64,000 nucleotides of DNA from Zeus faber (Eukaryota; Chordata; Actinopteri; Zeiformes; Zeidae). The stretch spans positions 6,073,114 to 6,137,113 of the forward strand of contig OY482862.1 of the NCBI GenBank assembly GCA_960531495.1, read 5' to 3'. A model generated the notes under the pieces. That model did not search any database. It was given only the letters and a program-made list of their open reading frames with translations, and was not told the origin of the DNA. Shown here piece by piece: positions 35,057-48,654 of the stretch; the first letter of the stretch is position 1, and the number at the start of each line of letters is the position of its first letter. Both the position numbers and the translations under genes were made by a program.

Positions 35057-35985
35057 ATTACACTGCCTCTATAGGAATAAAGAAAACATTCAAATGGGTG
35101 TGCTTGGTGGGATTTAGTCTTTATCTTACAGTGTCACCAGTGAAAAAGGGTTTAATGGAGTTCAGTCAACAAACTGACGTGGTTAGATTTTTAAATTCTC
35201 TTAGATTTATTTTTATTTAATAATATAATGATTCATTGACCCACTTGTCAAGAATCCTTGATACACAGCAAAGCACGCTGGCGCTGCAGACGGTGATGGA
35301 CAACTGCACATCCATTCCACGGAAATCAGTCACGAGGACAATCTCTGGGCCTATTTCTTTTTCGACGACCATACTTTATATTTGACAAAAATGGTTTATG
35401 TCTATTTAAGGCTGGCAGAAAACGTCAGAAGGGCTATGCAGTCTTCTCGGCTCCCTGTCCCACTTCAAAGCCATTAGATCTCTCCCGGTCAGATTAGTAT
35501 TCTACTCACATGTGCAATTGGCTGTAAGCAATGGCTGTAGAATTACAGGAGGGGGAATTACAGGTCCACTGAAGGTATGGCCAGGGAAAACATTAATCTT
35601 TTATTTTCGTCAATAGCACAGCACTATAAATGATGGAGGAAAGATTAAGCAGAGGTAAACACAGCCCGACCTATTTAACAGTGAAAGTGCAAAAAGGCCA
35701 CAAAAGGAGGAGTGATGCAAAGACAAAAAAAAAAACCATGAAGACAGTCACGATGGGGTAAATGAATCCAAAACGGTTTCAGCTATGAATTTACTGTGAT
35801 TCAGTATATTACATTAAGTTAAAGAACAACAACCCTGCTGCCACTAATAGGATTCGGTGTCGGTGATACGTGTGTTAAATGATTTATGGAATCTCTTCCT
35901 TCATACAGCGTGGCATATAACATTTATCGACTTATTTATTTTCGCTTTTCTCACTCTGTAAGAGCTGCAGATGTAAGAAGTACGG
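35057..35985. other. Non-coding interval, no gene recognised
   Basis: High-complexity sequence without repeats or exons that I can support. The stretch at 35,265-35,480 (gcacgctggcgctgcagacgg onward) has the texture of a regulatory element. Confidence 0.5.
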
Positions 35986-36570
35986 TGTTTTTAAACAGGC
36001 AACATCACGGCCTGATTTCGGAAGCAGCACCACTCAGGACAAGAGAGCTCTGCAGAGGGTGGTGCGACTGGCTGAACGGACCATGGGAGCCACTCGCAGG
36101 ACTTGTATACCGGGAGGTGCAGAACCAGAGCCCGCAGGATTATGAAAGATCCTAACCACCTCAACAATGGACTGTTCCAGCTGCTGCGGTCGGGCATATG
36201 CCTTCGCTGTCCCACAGCAAAAACGAAAAGAGTGAGAAGGAGTTTCTTTCAATAAGCCATCAGGACTGTGAACGCTGATCTCACCAGTGCCCTCCCCAAG
36301 ACTCACACACACACACTGACACTGACATTATAATGGGAATACACATACAACATACTACACATACTACACACAGAGCTGCCCTACACATTTCTATTATATA
36401 TATTTTTTTTTATATTATTTTTTACATTATTATTATTATATAGGGAATTTGTATTGCTGCTAAAAACATGCTGCTGCTAAAAATGTGCACAATCTCTGCA
36501 GGCACTGCCACTTGCATTTCATTGCATACCCATATGCATGTGACAAATAAAATTCTTAAATCTTGAATCT
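35986..36570 (+). mobile_element. LINE 3' part, plus strand, diverged copy
   Basis: The plus strand begins in the C-terminal pol region (RALQRVVRLAERT-like and MKDPNHLNNGLFQLLRSG-like segments in broken frames) and runs through a 3' UTR with CA and AT tracts to gcatgtgacaaataaaattc and an aaatcttgaatc tail. It is 5'-truncated and more diverged from copy C than copies A and B are, so it is probably older. Confidence 0.75.
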
Positions 36571-37544
36571 TTTTGATCAAGAAAATCACATTGCCACCGC
36601 CGTCTTTTTAATGCGTTTCCACTCAAATGCATTTTATTAGAAATGGTTTAATCGGTCAGAAATCTTTAAAAATAATCTATCACTCAATAGTGCATTTGTA
36701 TTTCAGTCGGTATCATCTTCACATTCATGTTACATTGTCTGAGGGATATTGTTCGATTTGTATTACATTTCTCCCTAGAAATGTTGAAGTATTTTATTCA
36801 AATCCAGCACAGCCTTTGTTTAAAATGTGTTGTTGTTGTTGTTGTCCCCCATGTTACTGAGTGTATATAAGCTCCAAAAACATAAGCACAGACATGTATT
36901 ACATTATCTAGGGCAGGCTATGTGAAGTGGAAATCCACTTTTGGTATTCTTGTGTGCCACTAAATAGCTGATCAGCCCCAGAAGCTCAGCCAGTCATGCT
37001 TATGTCACTTCTTAGCATTGAAGCAGGATGACCAGGGGGGTGCCCATCAGGCTGCGTCGCCGTTATTGTTGCTCTAATTGGAATTAGTAGAAAGTGGGAT
37101 TTAGCAGAAAAGGTCAGCGTCACTCTGTAACTCTGTTGTTGTCAGAAAAAATACAAACTTGACAAATTGTGCAAAGCTGAACAAATGAATATGAATATCA
37201 TGACAAGAGCCGATGTTGAATACAAAGCCAGCAAAAGTTTTTTTATTTAAAATTTTTATAAAGAATTATTTTACTCTTGGTACTCTTGCTCATTCGAGCC
37301 TAATATCCTTGATATACATTATATATGTCGAAGTTTAAAATAAAATAAAATATAGAGTATGGATATATAAGTATGTATTGAGGGAGCCATGTCTCCCACA
37401 TGATGGCTAGTTATTGACTGTCCTCTTTAGTATAAACTAAAACATTGGGAGAGATTAGGATGTCATGTTCAATGTTAGGGATCTACAGATATTGGCTGTG
37501 TAAAGACACTTATACCTAATACTGTATAACAATATACCGCTGCT
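36571..37544. other. Non-coding interval, no gene recognised
   Basis: AT-rich DNA with a GTT trinucleotide run near 36,828-36,845 and an AAAATA run near 37,337. No exon, RNA gene or element was recognised. Confidence 0.5.
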
Positions 37545-38756
37545 GAATTGAGATCCTGTTTAATTGTTTTAAGAAATAATATTATTTTAGGTACTCAGTT
37601 ATTGACGGTTTCAATTGTTATAAATTGCTTTATTGTAGGTACCCAGTGACATATTTATATGTGTTTATATATGTTATATGTAATTTTGTTATAAAAGTGG
37701 AGTGAATTATTACAGTAAATTATAAATAATGTGAAATTTTTTTTTAAATCAGTGTTATATTATGTATATTGGCACGCAAAAATCTGTATTTCTATCAGTA
37801 GTCTTCACTACCCAAGAGTGAAGACTCACTTGGTCCAAAAAGAGGTACTGTAGTTGTACTGTAATGTAGTTTTATTACGGTTCCAACCGATCTTCATCAA
37901 AGTCAAACGGTATTAGTAAGAAGATGTCAATATCCTCCCAATCCTCTGGAACAGTTTTTCCGCGGATAATAACGACGGGAGTAGAGAGAAGCATTATGCA
38001 TGAGCTAATCCCGTTGCGTGCACATTCAAGTAGACCGCTGAAAACTGCAGTCACAAATCAGACATTAACACATATGGACAATTACAAAGTGGCGTCATAC
38101 AAACTGCAGAGGGGTGAAGAACGCTAAACGGACAAACAGAGACACAGTGGAGCTACAGATGAAGCGCCGGGACACCAGAGTTTGGCAGGGGCTGTGGACT
38201 ATTAAGATCTACAAGAGCAGCCTCTACCCAGCCACGAGTGTGGACGCCTCCCTAGCCAATGACCTAAAATTATTTTATGCGCAGAATGAGTCTGGCAACA
38301 ACACTGCTAGCTTGCTGGAAAATTGGAGTTACACCGCTGGGGATAAGCGCTCACTCTCAGTGTCTGAGCATGACGTCAGGAGGGTTCTGATGCGTGTGCA
38401 CACCAGGAAAGCTGTAGGCCCAGATGGCATATCTGGGCTAGTACTGAAGACCTGTGCACACGAGCTGGCCCCGGTGCTCATTAGCATATTCAACGCCACC
38501 CTGGCCAAGTCGGTGGTCCCGTCCTACGCCTCTCCAGCCTGCTTGAATGACTACTGTCCGTTGGCCCTCAACTCGGTGGTCATGAAGTGTTCATGAAGAC
38601 CATTGACCCGCTGCAGTTTGCATACCGGCCCAAGACATCCACGAACGACAGTCTCCCAGGTACTGCACGCCACGTTCACGCACCTAGATGGCCGGAAGGG
38701 GGGCCATCTAGGTGCAATGATGATGCAATGATGATGCAAGCAATGATGAACAGCGA
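37545..38756 (+). mobile_element. LINE copy E, 5' part (interrupted)
   Basis: The first 700 bases duplicate fragment Q. From 38,070 the plus frame encodes the pre-RT and RT finger region: RRDTRVWQGLWTIKIYKSSLYPATSVDASLAN, then NWSYTAGD, RKAVGPDGISGLVLKTCAHELAPV and CLNDYCPLALNSVVMKC. Relative to copy C about a dozen codons (FKRSTVVPVPKI) are missing after SVVPS and other shifts are present. At about 38,697, at the DGRKG stretch of the RT, coding sequence stops at a fold-back junction; copy E resumes at 40,563. Confidence 0.8.
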
Positions 38757-38774
38757 TTGCTGTTCATCATTGCT
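38680..38774. repeat. Two perfect fold-back duplications at an insertion junction
   Basis: GCACCTAGATGGCC at 38,680 is followed after a few bases by its exact reverse complement, ending at about 38,716. A second pair follows: gcaatgatgaacagc, four bases, and gctgttcatcattgc, ending at about 38,774. Between them lies a short atgatgcaatgatgatgca tandem. The arms copy the LINE and target sequence itself, as expected from template switching during insertion. Confidence 0.85.
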
Positions 38775-39940
38775 TGTGTGTCCTTCTGGGTCCCTGGGTG
38801 GGGGTGGCCTGTCGTGCCGGGGCTGGTTAGGGGTTCCGTTTGGTCCTGTCAACAAGGGTCCTGAACCTGGCTGGCTGTGCTCGGCGCGGGGCTCACCATG
38901 TGGCCTCCTTCGGTGGGGGGGGTGGTCTCCTGTCATCACACCCGGCTGCCAGGGTACCTGCACTCTGGCGCTCTCTGTGGGTGGGGGTACCATCTGCCAT
39001 CTGTTCTGTAGTCTGCATGCTCGGCAGCTGGAGGCAGACCAGGGGCCTGATGGGGGCCCGGAGCTGCCCAACATGGCGGAGGCGCATGGCGGACTGCTCT
39101 GCGCCCTTGGCTGATAGCTGTAGGTTGGCTGCCACCAGGTACGGGAGGTGGGCGCACTGGGGCGGGGTTGGGTCTGGCTGGGGGCGGTCTGTGTTGTTGC
39201 TCTCCAGGCTACTACGCCCCTTGGTCGCGACTCGCCTATCTCTCCCAGTGACAAAATTCATACTCAGCACATAAACCACACAATAGACCGAAGACTTGTG
39301 GGATGGGCGGGGTGCAGGCTATGTGGGTGGGGATGCGGCGGGCAGGTGCCATCTTGCCTCTCACGCTCCTGCCCAAGCGTGCTTCTCGTCCATCCCAAAA
39401 TTTTAATCCCACTCCCATTATCTTAGAACACATACACTCGCATGCCAATCCTACTCCGAACAACACTCCATTTGACATTGGCGTTGAATATGCTTGGGAT
39501 GTGCAGGGCTGCGGAGCGCTACCAGGTGTCTTCCAGGGCCCGTATTCCAGGGCCTGTATAACTGGCGGCCTACCAGCATCGGCAGGGGCGGTGGGGGGTG
39601 GGGGGTAACATTGAGGTGCCCCGCGCTGGGCACACGCTGCTATGTGTATGGGTACTTCGCACTCATGCCGGGTGGGGCGTCTGGTCAGCTGCTGTGGGGC
39701 AGGCCTCTCCCTAGCGCGGGACATGGGTGGGCATGGGGGTCCTGGCGGCTCGCCCATCGGGGGAGGCTCGGCAGGGTACTCGGGGCTTTCCTGCAGTCGT
39801 AGGGTGTGTACAGGGCTGCGAAGTTCACGGGGGTTTCGGGAGCCCGAACCCTTCTGCTGCTTGGAGGCGCCGCAACATTATACTGACCTTCTACACCAGT
39901 ACCAATGGGTACAAGTCATGTACACTCACACTGGACATCT

Positions 39941-40014
<74 letters not shown>

Positions 40015-40568
40015 TACAGGCGGTCTCATCACACACGCACACCCGCTTCAAATGCACCCCAGAACCCTCCTGGTTGCATTCCTTTCCTTTTCACCCTCAT
40101 TTACTCCCATAATTATGACAGGAAGAGGTCATGTGACCAGTTGTAGTTCCAGTTTTTCTGGACCTAATTCATTGTTTTTCAATACATTTGTGTAAATGTT
40201 GTTTGTTTCTATGTTTATTTGTCTCACCCGTGGTGATTCTCCACCTCTTGGAGTAGTGATCAGTTGTTTATGGACACAAACATGATAAATAGTTCTCCAA
40301 AGAGGGGGTTGGTGGTGGTTCTCTATAGCCAAAAACTGTGCTCTTGTCATTCTAGCGGTCATCCACAGGACAGAGTTATTGCAGCAGTTCATGATGAAGA
40401 TTAAGACATTATTAAGAATTAATTAATTAGAGTTGCATTGCAGGTTGAGAACTTGAACTCCACTTGCAGACTAACTCTGTCCTGGATGCAATGGCAAACA
40501 AATACTCTGTGTTGTATGCCCAGCATGCTGACAGCACAGGTTAAAAAAAAAAAAAAAAAAAAGAGCTG
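38757..40568 (+). mobile_element. GC-rich LINE-like insertion with poly-A tail
   Basis: About 1.8 kb separates the two halves of LINE copy E. It ends in 20 A residues (40,543-40,562). The 12-base word ttgctgttcatc lies at its left junction (38,757-38,768) and again just after the tail (40,569-40,580), the usual sign of target-primed insertion. The left 1.1 kb is strikingly GC-rich (GGGTGGGG blocks) and is followed by a CA array, then AT-rich sequence with ggtgattctccacctcttgg and atggacacaaacatgataaat. This resembles the 3' UTR of teleost L1-type LINEs. Long frames on both strands in the GC-rich part are compositional artefacts. The family call is tentative. Confidence 0.65.
39941..40009. repeat. 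(CA)n microsatellite
   Basis: A pure CA array of about 66 bases inside the GC-rich insertion's 3' region. Confidence 0.97.
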
Positions 40569-41785
40569 TTGCTGTTCATCGACTACAGTTCAGCTTTTAG
40601 TACCATAGTTCTCACCAGAGTGGCTGTCAAGCTGCGGACTGAACAGTCCGCTGTGTGCCTGGATCCTGGACTTCCTCAGAACCAGGCCCCAGGTGGTTAG
40701 GGTGGGGAGGCACATGTCCAGCACCCTCAACCTGAATACAGGGTCCCCTCAGGGCTGTGTCCTCAGCCCCCTACAGTACTCCCTAACACCAAGTTTGCTG
40801 ACGACACCGTGGTGGGCCGGATCACAGAGGACGACGAGAAGGCCTACCATGAGGAGATGGTTGACCTGTCATTCTGGTCCCAGGACAACAGCCTCCTCTT
40901 GAACATCAGCAAAACTAAGGAGCTGATGGTGGACTTTAGGAGAGGATTACAACCAACGGTGCATGTGCCATTGGTGATTAATGGGACTTCTGTCGACAGG
41001 GTGAGCAGCTTCAAGTACCTGGGAGTTCACATCACAGAGGACTTAACATGGACTTCACACACAGACACTCTGGTGAGAAAGGCGAGGCAGCGACTTTACT
41101 ACCTCAGGCAGCTGAAGAAATTCAGGGTCTCCGTGAGGATCCTCAAGTCCTTCTACTCTGGAGCAGTGGAGAGCATCCTGACAGGCAACAGCCTGTCAGC
41201 CTACCACCTCAACAACAGACTTCCAGCTGCTGCGGTCGGGCAAGTGCCGCCATAGCTGCAAAGTGAGAATAGAGAGACTGAGACGGAGTTTCTTCCTGCA
41301 AGCCCTAAGGACTATCAATGATGAACTCACCAGGGGCCCTCACTGAGACACACACATAGGGCCCAATGCCTTACTGTACCATAGGTTGCATGCTTAACTG
41401 CATTCTGTATTGTAACTCTATTGCTGTGCAATTCTTTTGTATAACTGCACTATATACTGTATCTCTACACACATTACCTCTCTTTATTTACATGCCACTT
41501 TATTGCACATATCTATATACATTATAGTCTATTCCTTTTATTTCTATTATGTATTCCCAATCAGTATATTACCTTTTTACTATTATCTTATTCTATTTAC
41601 TTACTGCATTACATTTTAGAAGTTAGTTAGTTCAGTTAGTTAGTTAATTAGTTAGGTATTGTGTCAGTTAGAACTTATTGTGCATAATCTCTGGGTGCGT
41701 TGCAATGACGTTTCACTGCATATATGTATGCTCATATGTATATGTATGTGATAAATAAACATCTTCAATCTTGAATCTTGAACAC
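40563..41785 (+). mobile_element. LINE copy E, 3' part
   Basis: Coding resumes with [10 protein letters not shown], then [24 protein letters not shown] (about 40,790-40,810), ELMVDFRRGLQ, YLGVHITEDLTWTSHTDTLV and RILKSFYSGAVESILTGN. Relative to copy C there is a deletion between the CVLSPL motif and FADD, and another of about 180 bases after ILTGN, which joins to the NNRL stretch. The 3' UTR ends at tgataaataaacatcttcaatcttgaatcttgaac. The copy is inactive. Confidence 0.85.
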
Positions 41786-44700
41786 TGACAACAATCAAAA
41801 AGCAGGAATGTCCTTATTTATCATTAATTGGATTGAACTGTATTCAGGTTGGAGTTCAAAGATTCTCTCTCGAGCAACTTATTTACAGTATCGCCCAAGA
41901 GCTCAACGGGAGAAACCCTGTCAATGCTCCAAAAATGTAAGGTACAGTATGTGGGAGGACCATTTATAAGGCGGAGGAGACCACTGTATAAGGTCTTCTA
42001 AATCGCCATCTGGCTACCGCGTTTGCTTGGCTATCAAGCATCTTAACTCATGACAACGGATCACAGGACTGGTTAGCTCTTAAAGACCCTTGACCCTCAC
42101 TAAACTGGGGTTTTTCTGACTGGTTTTCCACGCCATGCACCCTTACCACTGGTATGACATGCAAAAAGACTTAAACTAAGAGTCACCCATTTCTCTGTAT
42201 GACTTTACAATTTGAATTGCTGGTATTTTTCGAGAGATTCGTGATTGTATCAACTAGTGCGGCTGTGTTGTTTGAACAGTTACACAAGGTTTCGCAAGGT
42301 TTTAGATTTTTATACGTGCAAGTTGTCCTTATTTCTCTCTTGCAAAAGAGGTCTTGATCCCTATTTCACAGTTTTTTCTGTTTAAAACTAAGAGGTCTCC
42401 TAACAGCTTTGTGCTGACATGTGTGGAAGCTCCCAAGTGGGGATAGGGGACAGCTTGGAGCTAAGAACACAAACTACTAGACAAGAAGCTTTTGAAATGT
42501 TCCAGTGTAATTCTTTTCATTCTGCTGTATAACCTTTACTTGTCCACAAGATGATTTGATGCATTCGATGGTGCAAAACCACACAAAATAGAACCGATTA
42601 TAAGTGGAGAATTAAGAGTTGTAAAGTTTTGATACTAATCTTGATGAAGGGTCATATTGTCTCAATTAAAAACTTCTGTCCCTGACGGTGGCAGAACTGG
42701 GCTCCGGTTTGCCCTCAATATCCTGCGCCCAAAGATTTATTAGGCCCTGGCACCGTCTGTTGTCAGTGTCATAACCTGGGGGTAAGTCACTTATTCGTAA
42801 ACACGCTGACATCCCTTTAAGAAGTGTTGTGTGTTTGTGCTTTGTGGTACAGCACAGTGTGCAATGCCCCTAGGTCTTTTGAGTGCTTGGAGTCTGCCTC
42901 CTCTCTTTGGGAAGATCTCTGTAAACATTGTCGGGGCAATTGTATGAATATGACAGGGCTCACTGACAACATCAGTCTCAGAGGTGTCTTTCTACACCCT
43001 GCTTTAATCCTTCCATTGTAACAAAGCTAGCATTTCTCTCTTTTTGCACATCAGTCATCTATGTGCCATCTTGCAAATTGGTCTTCCTTCATATACTGCA
43101 TTTCTTTCACTCAAAACATGCCCCCTAAAACAACAACACCAACATCCTGCAGTATATCTGATGTTACATGCATATTAGGTAGTATTGTTAGTCTTTTGGG
43201 GTTGAAGGACAACATTTGGCCATATGTCTGTTGCCATCAGCCCATTCCCCGTTACCCGCATGGGTCCTTAGGAGCTGTGAAGTGGGAATTGGGAAGACGC
43301 AGCCACGTCAGGTTCTAGTTTCCTCCCTGAGTTGGTTTCTTTCCACCCCGTTATTTATTTTCTATCAAAAAGTGTGGTGTGCCTTCTTGATCCCCAAATG
43401 ACTTAAATTCTTAATGTCAGTGCTTCCCCACTGTACCAGCGTCTTACCCTCTTGAGAATAGAATAGCCAATGACATATTCAAAACCCCAGAACTCATTCA
43501 TTCTGCCCAAGAGATTTCATCCCCCTTTCAAGTCCTCACCACAGAAGGGGAGCTCATGCAGAAAGGATTTGCCCTATCCAGGCATTGTACCTGCTGTAAA
43601 TGATAGATTTGGAAAGAGCTGGCAAAATGGCAAAAAAAAAATCTCTTTGACAGAAGACATGACAAGTGAGCAGACATTGCAAAAAAAAAGAAACCAAGCA
43701 CACAGAAAATTGGATTTTTAAGAGTGTCTTGTCTCAGAAAAAGAAAAACGAAGACGAAAAAAAAGACCAGTCAGAGAGTGTTAGTGAGGCAGACTGTCTT
43801 TCATTAGCCTAGTCATTTGGCGGCACTGAACCATGAAGATGGTTCAGATGGTTAAATTATATTATGTTAACCTCCTGTTTTACATCTCAAGTGAAGATTA
43901 AATGTAATTAGGCATATTTTGTACTTCCTGCTTAGTCTCTGGGTAATTGATGACTGACTAAAGGCATTTACTTAGAGTCTGCGCCATTGTTCTGATCTTC
44001 TGCCATCCTGATAATGATTGATCGAGACCACAGACACCAGCCGGTTTGCCCAGGCTCCTGGATTCCACATCAGACAGTAAAACACTGTTTCCCCTTAAGC
44101 AGTTCACAGTGTCTGAACTGTTCTTTTAGCTCAGCATCCCCTGAACAGCCATTCTTCCCAAAAATATGTATACCCTTTGTATTGAAATTAGACCTACCTG
44201 TATGTTTAATAGGTAATATGTCTATGATCATAGGGGGGCGGGGGCTGTGGAGTATGTATGGAGCCAGGATCCTTTTCCAATAGATCGAATGCCATGTGAC
44301 CTATACCATATATACAGTATCCTTATACAATACTGTATGTACTGTATATCCTTCCGAGTTTTATATTGGTGTCAACCTTTTAGTTGTGCAAAATTCTACC
44401 GACCAAGTACAGCTCTGTCAATGTCATTGTTGTAGTTCTTGGCCTTATCTCATGCAAACATGGCACCTGCACACCGGCGTCCAAATCGACATAACTCTCG
44501 CCCAGCAGCCGTTAATGCGGGGTTATTTCAGAGTGGAGGCATCGTCCGGTTACGACAGATTGTATATCCCCTTCCCTCGTCCCTGTGCGTGACCTTGACT
44601 TCTGCACGGCTCGTCTCGAGTGAGGCATACGGGGCCCTTCCGTGGCTGTTGGCGAATCCAGCCCCAGCCCTACCCTTTCCACTTCCTGACCTGTCGGATG

Positions 44701-46390
44701 ATGAAGAAGCAGAGAGCGACCCGTGGGGCAACGGAGCCAGACGCTCCCTCCACCAGCGGTCTGACCCATGTGTCCCCTGAAAGCATGATACCTGCCAGTG
44801 AGTAGCGCTGGTTGTGGCCCCAGCCAGGCTGCAAAAGGGCCCCTCGACCCCTCACTGCGCAGGTGAATGGTCCAGGAGGCAGAGTGGACATGATTGAGTT
44901 TCGCTGCAAAATAGCTGTCGGAGAGCTGCATCCCTATGGGGCAGGAGTGAAAAATGGACCGAATAAGGGGTTTTTTTCTGGGCGTGGGGTGCACTCGCAG
45001 CATTTTTCTGCTTCCTGGCTAATTAAGCGTTATTATCCAACATAGCGGGTGCTACCTGAGAGATAATTGTCCACAGCGACAACTAAATGTTCCAATCTGA
45101 AGGTGAATCCAAAAGCACTATGAAAAGGTCACATGCCATTATGTGTTCTGCTGATCTAATTAATGCCGCAGTCCATCAAAAGACCCCACGTTTATTCATA
45201 GGCAAAATATTCCTTTGATAAAAAAAATTACCCCTTTTCCATGTCTTGATAAAGCCCAACTTCTTCATGAAGGGAAATAAGATTTTTTTTTTATGTCCTG
45301 CCTGAGCTGTGAGTTGAGAAAACCCCAATTTTGGCTTGTCTGTCCACTTAGGAAAACTATTGGAGAATTTCCCTACATTTTGAACTGCTACTGGCTATAA
45401 GTGTACATGTTTTATGGAAGATTTCTCAACATTGGTACACATCTTAACACACACCATTTGAAAGATGCCTTTGATTTACAGAGCCATAATAGCGCTGCAA
45501 GGGCAAACATGTACTATATACATTTTTGGTCTTTTTTGAAGTCAGTAGCTTCATGGTGATTGAAAGTCTTTTTTACCTCAAAACACACACGCAACACACA
45601 AACAAACACACATCATTATAAACAGCATGAATTTAAATCCTATTGTGAATCCACTATAAACCCAAGTTAGAATATTCAAAGAGCCTCCCAGTGTATGTGA
45701 GCTTTGAGATAAACACTCTGATAGTCAAGGCTGATAAATTGCTATTTGTTAATTAACTCTAGCGCCTTTAAAAGACTAAATAGGATTACTACCTTCGCCT
45801 AGGGGGTTGCAGTCTGCATGTGTGTTTGTGAATAAAATATCTCAAGTGAGTCCTGAATCAATTTTCCTCAAATTTTGCAGACAGCCTTTCCATGCCGTCA
45901 GAAAGAAGTGATTAAATTTTGATGATGTCCCAGAGCTTCGTAGGGAAACGGCAGCTGCTTATAAAACATTGGGACGGCATTGTCCATTCTGGTTTAGTAA
46001 CGAGTGATGGATAATCTGTGTAGGGTTAGCTATTGCAGACAATCTAGGAGAGGTGAGTGTTCTGCACAGAAGAAAGTCTATTCTTTGTTGGAATATCAAA
46101 TTTTATCATACATGTACCCAGTGAGAGTTTCCATGACATCGCTCACAGGTTTTGTTATACAACATGTTGGGGCAGCACCAGAAGTGACACAGTGTGACTC
46201 TGGTCCATATCCAATAGATATACAGTTTTTACCACTTTATATATATTTATATATCACCACATTATACACTTATGTTTGCAAGGCTAATGGACAATTTTAA
46301 GAACAAGGCTTTTTCAATTCCTCTATTCATGCATTATAAAAGCAAGATTTCAACACGCACCCAAATGTTGACATACAGGAGTCCAAATAC
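41786..46390. other. Non-coding interval, no gene recognised
   Basis: About 4.6 kb without supportable exons. There are enhancer-like patches near 44,450-45,060 (including ctggctaattaagcgttatt) and 45,720-45,780 (gctatttgttaattaactc). At 45,830-45,960 lies sequence resembling a diverged dispersed repeat (ctgaatcaattttcctcaaa). The 163-codon and 113-codon frames at 44,439-45,003 overlap on opposite strands and have no domain. Confidence 0.55.

Positions 46391-46436
<46 letters not shown>
46391..46436. repeat. (CA)n microsatellite
   Basis: A CA array with a single CAAA interruption. Confidence 0.95.
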
Positions 46437-46930
46437 TTGGGCAGCTGAAGCAGCCCCAGAATGTCACTAAAACACATTTCCAAGATGCAGCTGTGACAGA
46501 AGAGAGAGATGAACGTGTTGCATGGGCACATCTGTTTGTGATGATGTGTGTTTTATCTCCTGTCGGTAGTGGGGTCACAGTATAGTTTGAGAGGGCTGGG
46601 CTCCCTGGAGCAATAAATTACTTCCCATATTAATCTTAATCTTACAATCTTGACAGTGATTGGTGCCGTGGTGCAGGCGTAGAGTTCACCGCACCCTGGC
46701 ACTCCTGAACATCTTCAGAATCCTGTGAAAGGACACGAAAATCGAGGACTTTCAGGAGAGCTCACAGAAGAGGTGAGCTCTTTGGCACGCATGCTGCTTT
46801 GGTAGCTCATTGTGTGAAATGAATTCACCCATAAAGCTTGATTATTGCAATTACCTCCCGCTCTACGAGTAACTAAATATTGTATGTTCTGAATATGCAC
46901 AACCATTCAAGAAGCACATTTTTAATTTAT

Positions 46931-46933
46931 CAC

Positions 46934-46969
<36 letters not shown>
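46931..46969. repeat. (ATC)n microsatellite
   Basis: Thirteen uninterrupted cat trinucleotides ending in catt. Confidence 0.95.
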
Positions 46970-48654
46970 TATGCATATTCATAATTTCATTATTGTCCAG
47001 TTTTGAAAATCGTTATAGTCCTACCTGGCAGTCCATCGGAATATATTGCGTTCATTACGTATTAAGCATAAGCCAATATACAGTCTAATCCTAAACTACT
47101 CTCTACCACTGACTTTGTCTTACATTTCTCACTGCTAGTAGTTCTTTGCTTGAATTTTTTTTTTATATTTGTATTGTTTGTAAGGGGAGAACACATGACC
47201 CCTTCAAATATTACATTAATATTACATTACACAATACAGCAAGACGCGCCACATAGCCAGTATTGGTAGTCACACATTTTCCAGTTCAAAAACAATAAAT
47301 CTTAAAAAAAAAAGGGAAAAAGAGAGTGTGATTTTGAAAGGGAAATGAAAGGGAGCCAGAGAAAGCTCAGGTTCCCTGATAAACACAAAGGCCCTGGTGA
47401 AAACAGTTTTGGGGGGGTCTCTAAATATATGACCTAAAGTTGCACATTTCTTAATTTAATTTAGCTGCTTAAATTCAACCACCAGATTTCTACTTTACCC
47501 TTTTTCCATTTTTTCTTCCACAGTATTATTATTCTTTTTTTGTCTTGAACAGGATTTTTTCTTTTGCAATATCAATTCACTCTGTACGGTGTATAAAAAA
47601 ATGTTTGAAAATGCAGTTGTGACCTACCAATATCAAATCTGGATTTTCTTTTCAAGTGCTCAATTCATCGTCACAATTTATCCAGTGATGAGCGTGGTAG
47701 GTGTTCTCCCTCACCAAATGTGTCATGGAATAGGCTTGAGTGATAGCAAAATATGCCTATGTAAAACAAGTGTAATTACAAGGCCATCTAAGTACTAATA
47801 ACAAAAACGATCTTACATTCGATATCTGTGACAAAGGATATTCTCTATTAACAAAAAAACACACACAATAAAAACACAATGCTTTCAGTATTGCTGGGAA
47901 TGTGCTCCTACGATGCACCAGTGACATAATACCCATTAAAGAGACAGAGAACAAGATGGGAGCACATGGCGTCAGTGTGTCCATATCATACAGAACATCC
48001 ACCAGTCTTCCTTTCACATTCACACTCCTCCTCTCATCAAGAAGGAAATGGTGCATGCGTGGATGCATCTTTAAGTTGGAAAGAAATTTGATTGCTGTGA
48101 CAACAGCGTGTCACCTAACCTAAAACGAAATTGCTCAACCAAATGGAACGTTCTCATACAAACAGTAAGTTTCATTGATGCTTGTGATGAATGGCAAATG
48201 CTGATATGGATTCAATGAGATAGCAGCCCTCTCTTGGTAATGGCAAACTTGCTGCCTGAGTGAACTGACTTCCTTTTCAAGGCGCAAGCACATCAATTTC
48301 ATTCATCATTCTTCATTTGAACGAATTCCGATAGAAAATGGAAGCAAAACATGGAGAATGCTGAGACTCACAACCCAGCAGTTTATTCCAGATAAAACTA
48401 CACAGTCATGGGTGTGTATAATTAGTCTCCTTTCTCACTTAGTTGAAGCTGAAACAAAGGTACTTTTCCTCACAACATTTCTACCATTACTGAGAAATAT
48501 TAATGTGACCAATACTCACCAATATGCTCTTTTAACATTTTGATACACTGATTACACTCAGCAGTGCTCGATTGAAGTGTATTTCTGACAGACAACTCTC
48601 GGATTTTTAATTCGATCATTTTAATTAATTTTAAAAAGATCATTATTAATTTTG
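46970..48654. other. Non-coding interval, no gene recognised
   Basis: AT-rich DNA with poly-T and poly-A tracts. Frames of about 60-100 codons lack motifs and overlap. Nothing further can be supported. Confidence 0.55.

Noticed and set aside
38587-39802. Several overlapping frames of 100-190 codons on both strands
   Set aside because: They lie in GC-rich, G-run-rich DNA where stops are scarce on all frames. They overlap in up to four frames and show no domain.
44439-45003. Frames of 113 (+) and 163 (-) codons as a host exon
   Set aside because: They overlap on opposite strands, have no recognisable motif and no convincing splice borders. Conserved non-coding DNA is as likely.
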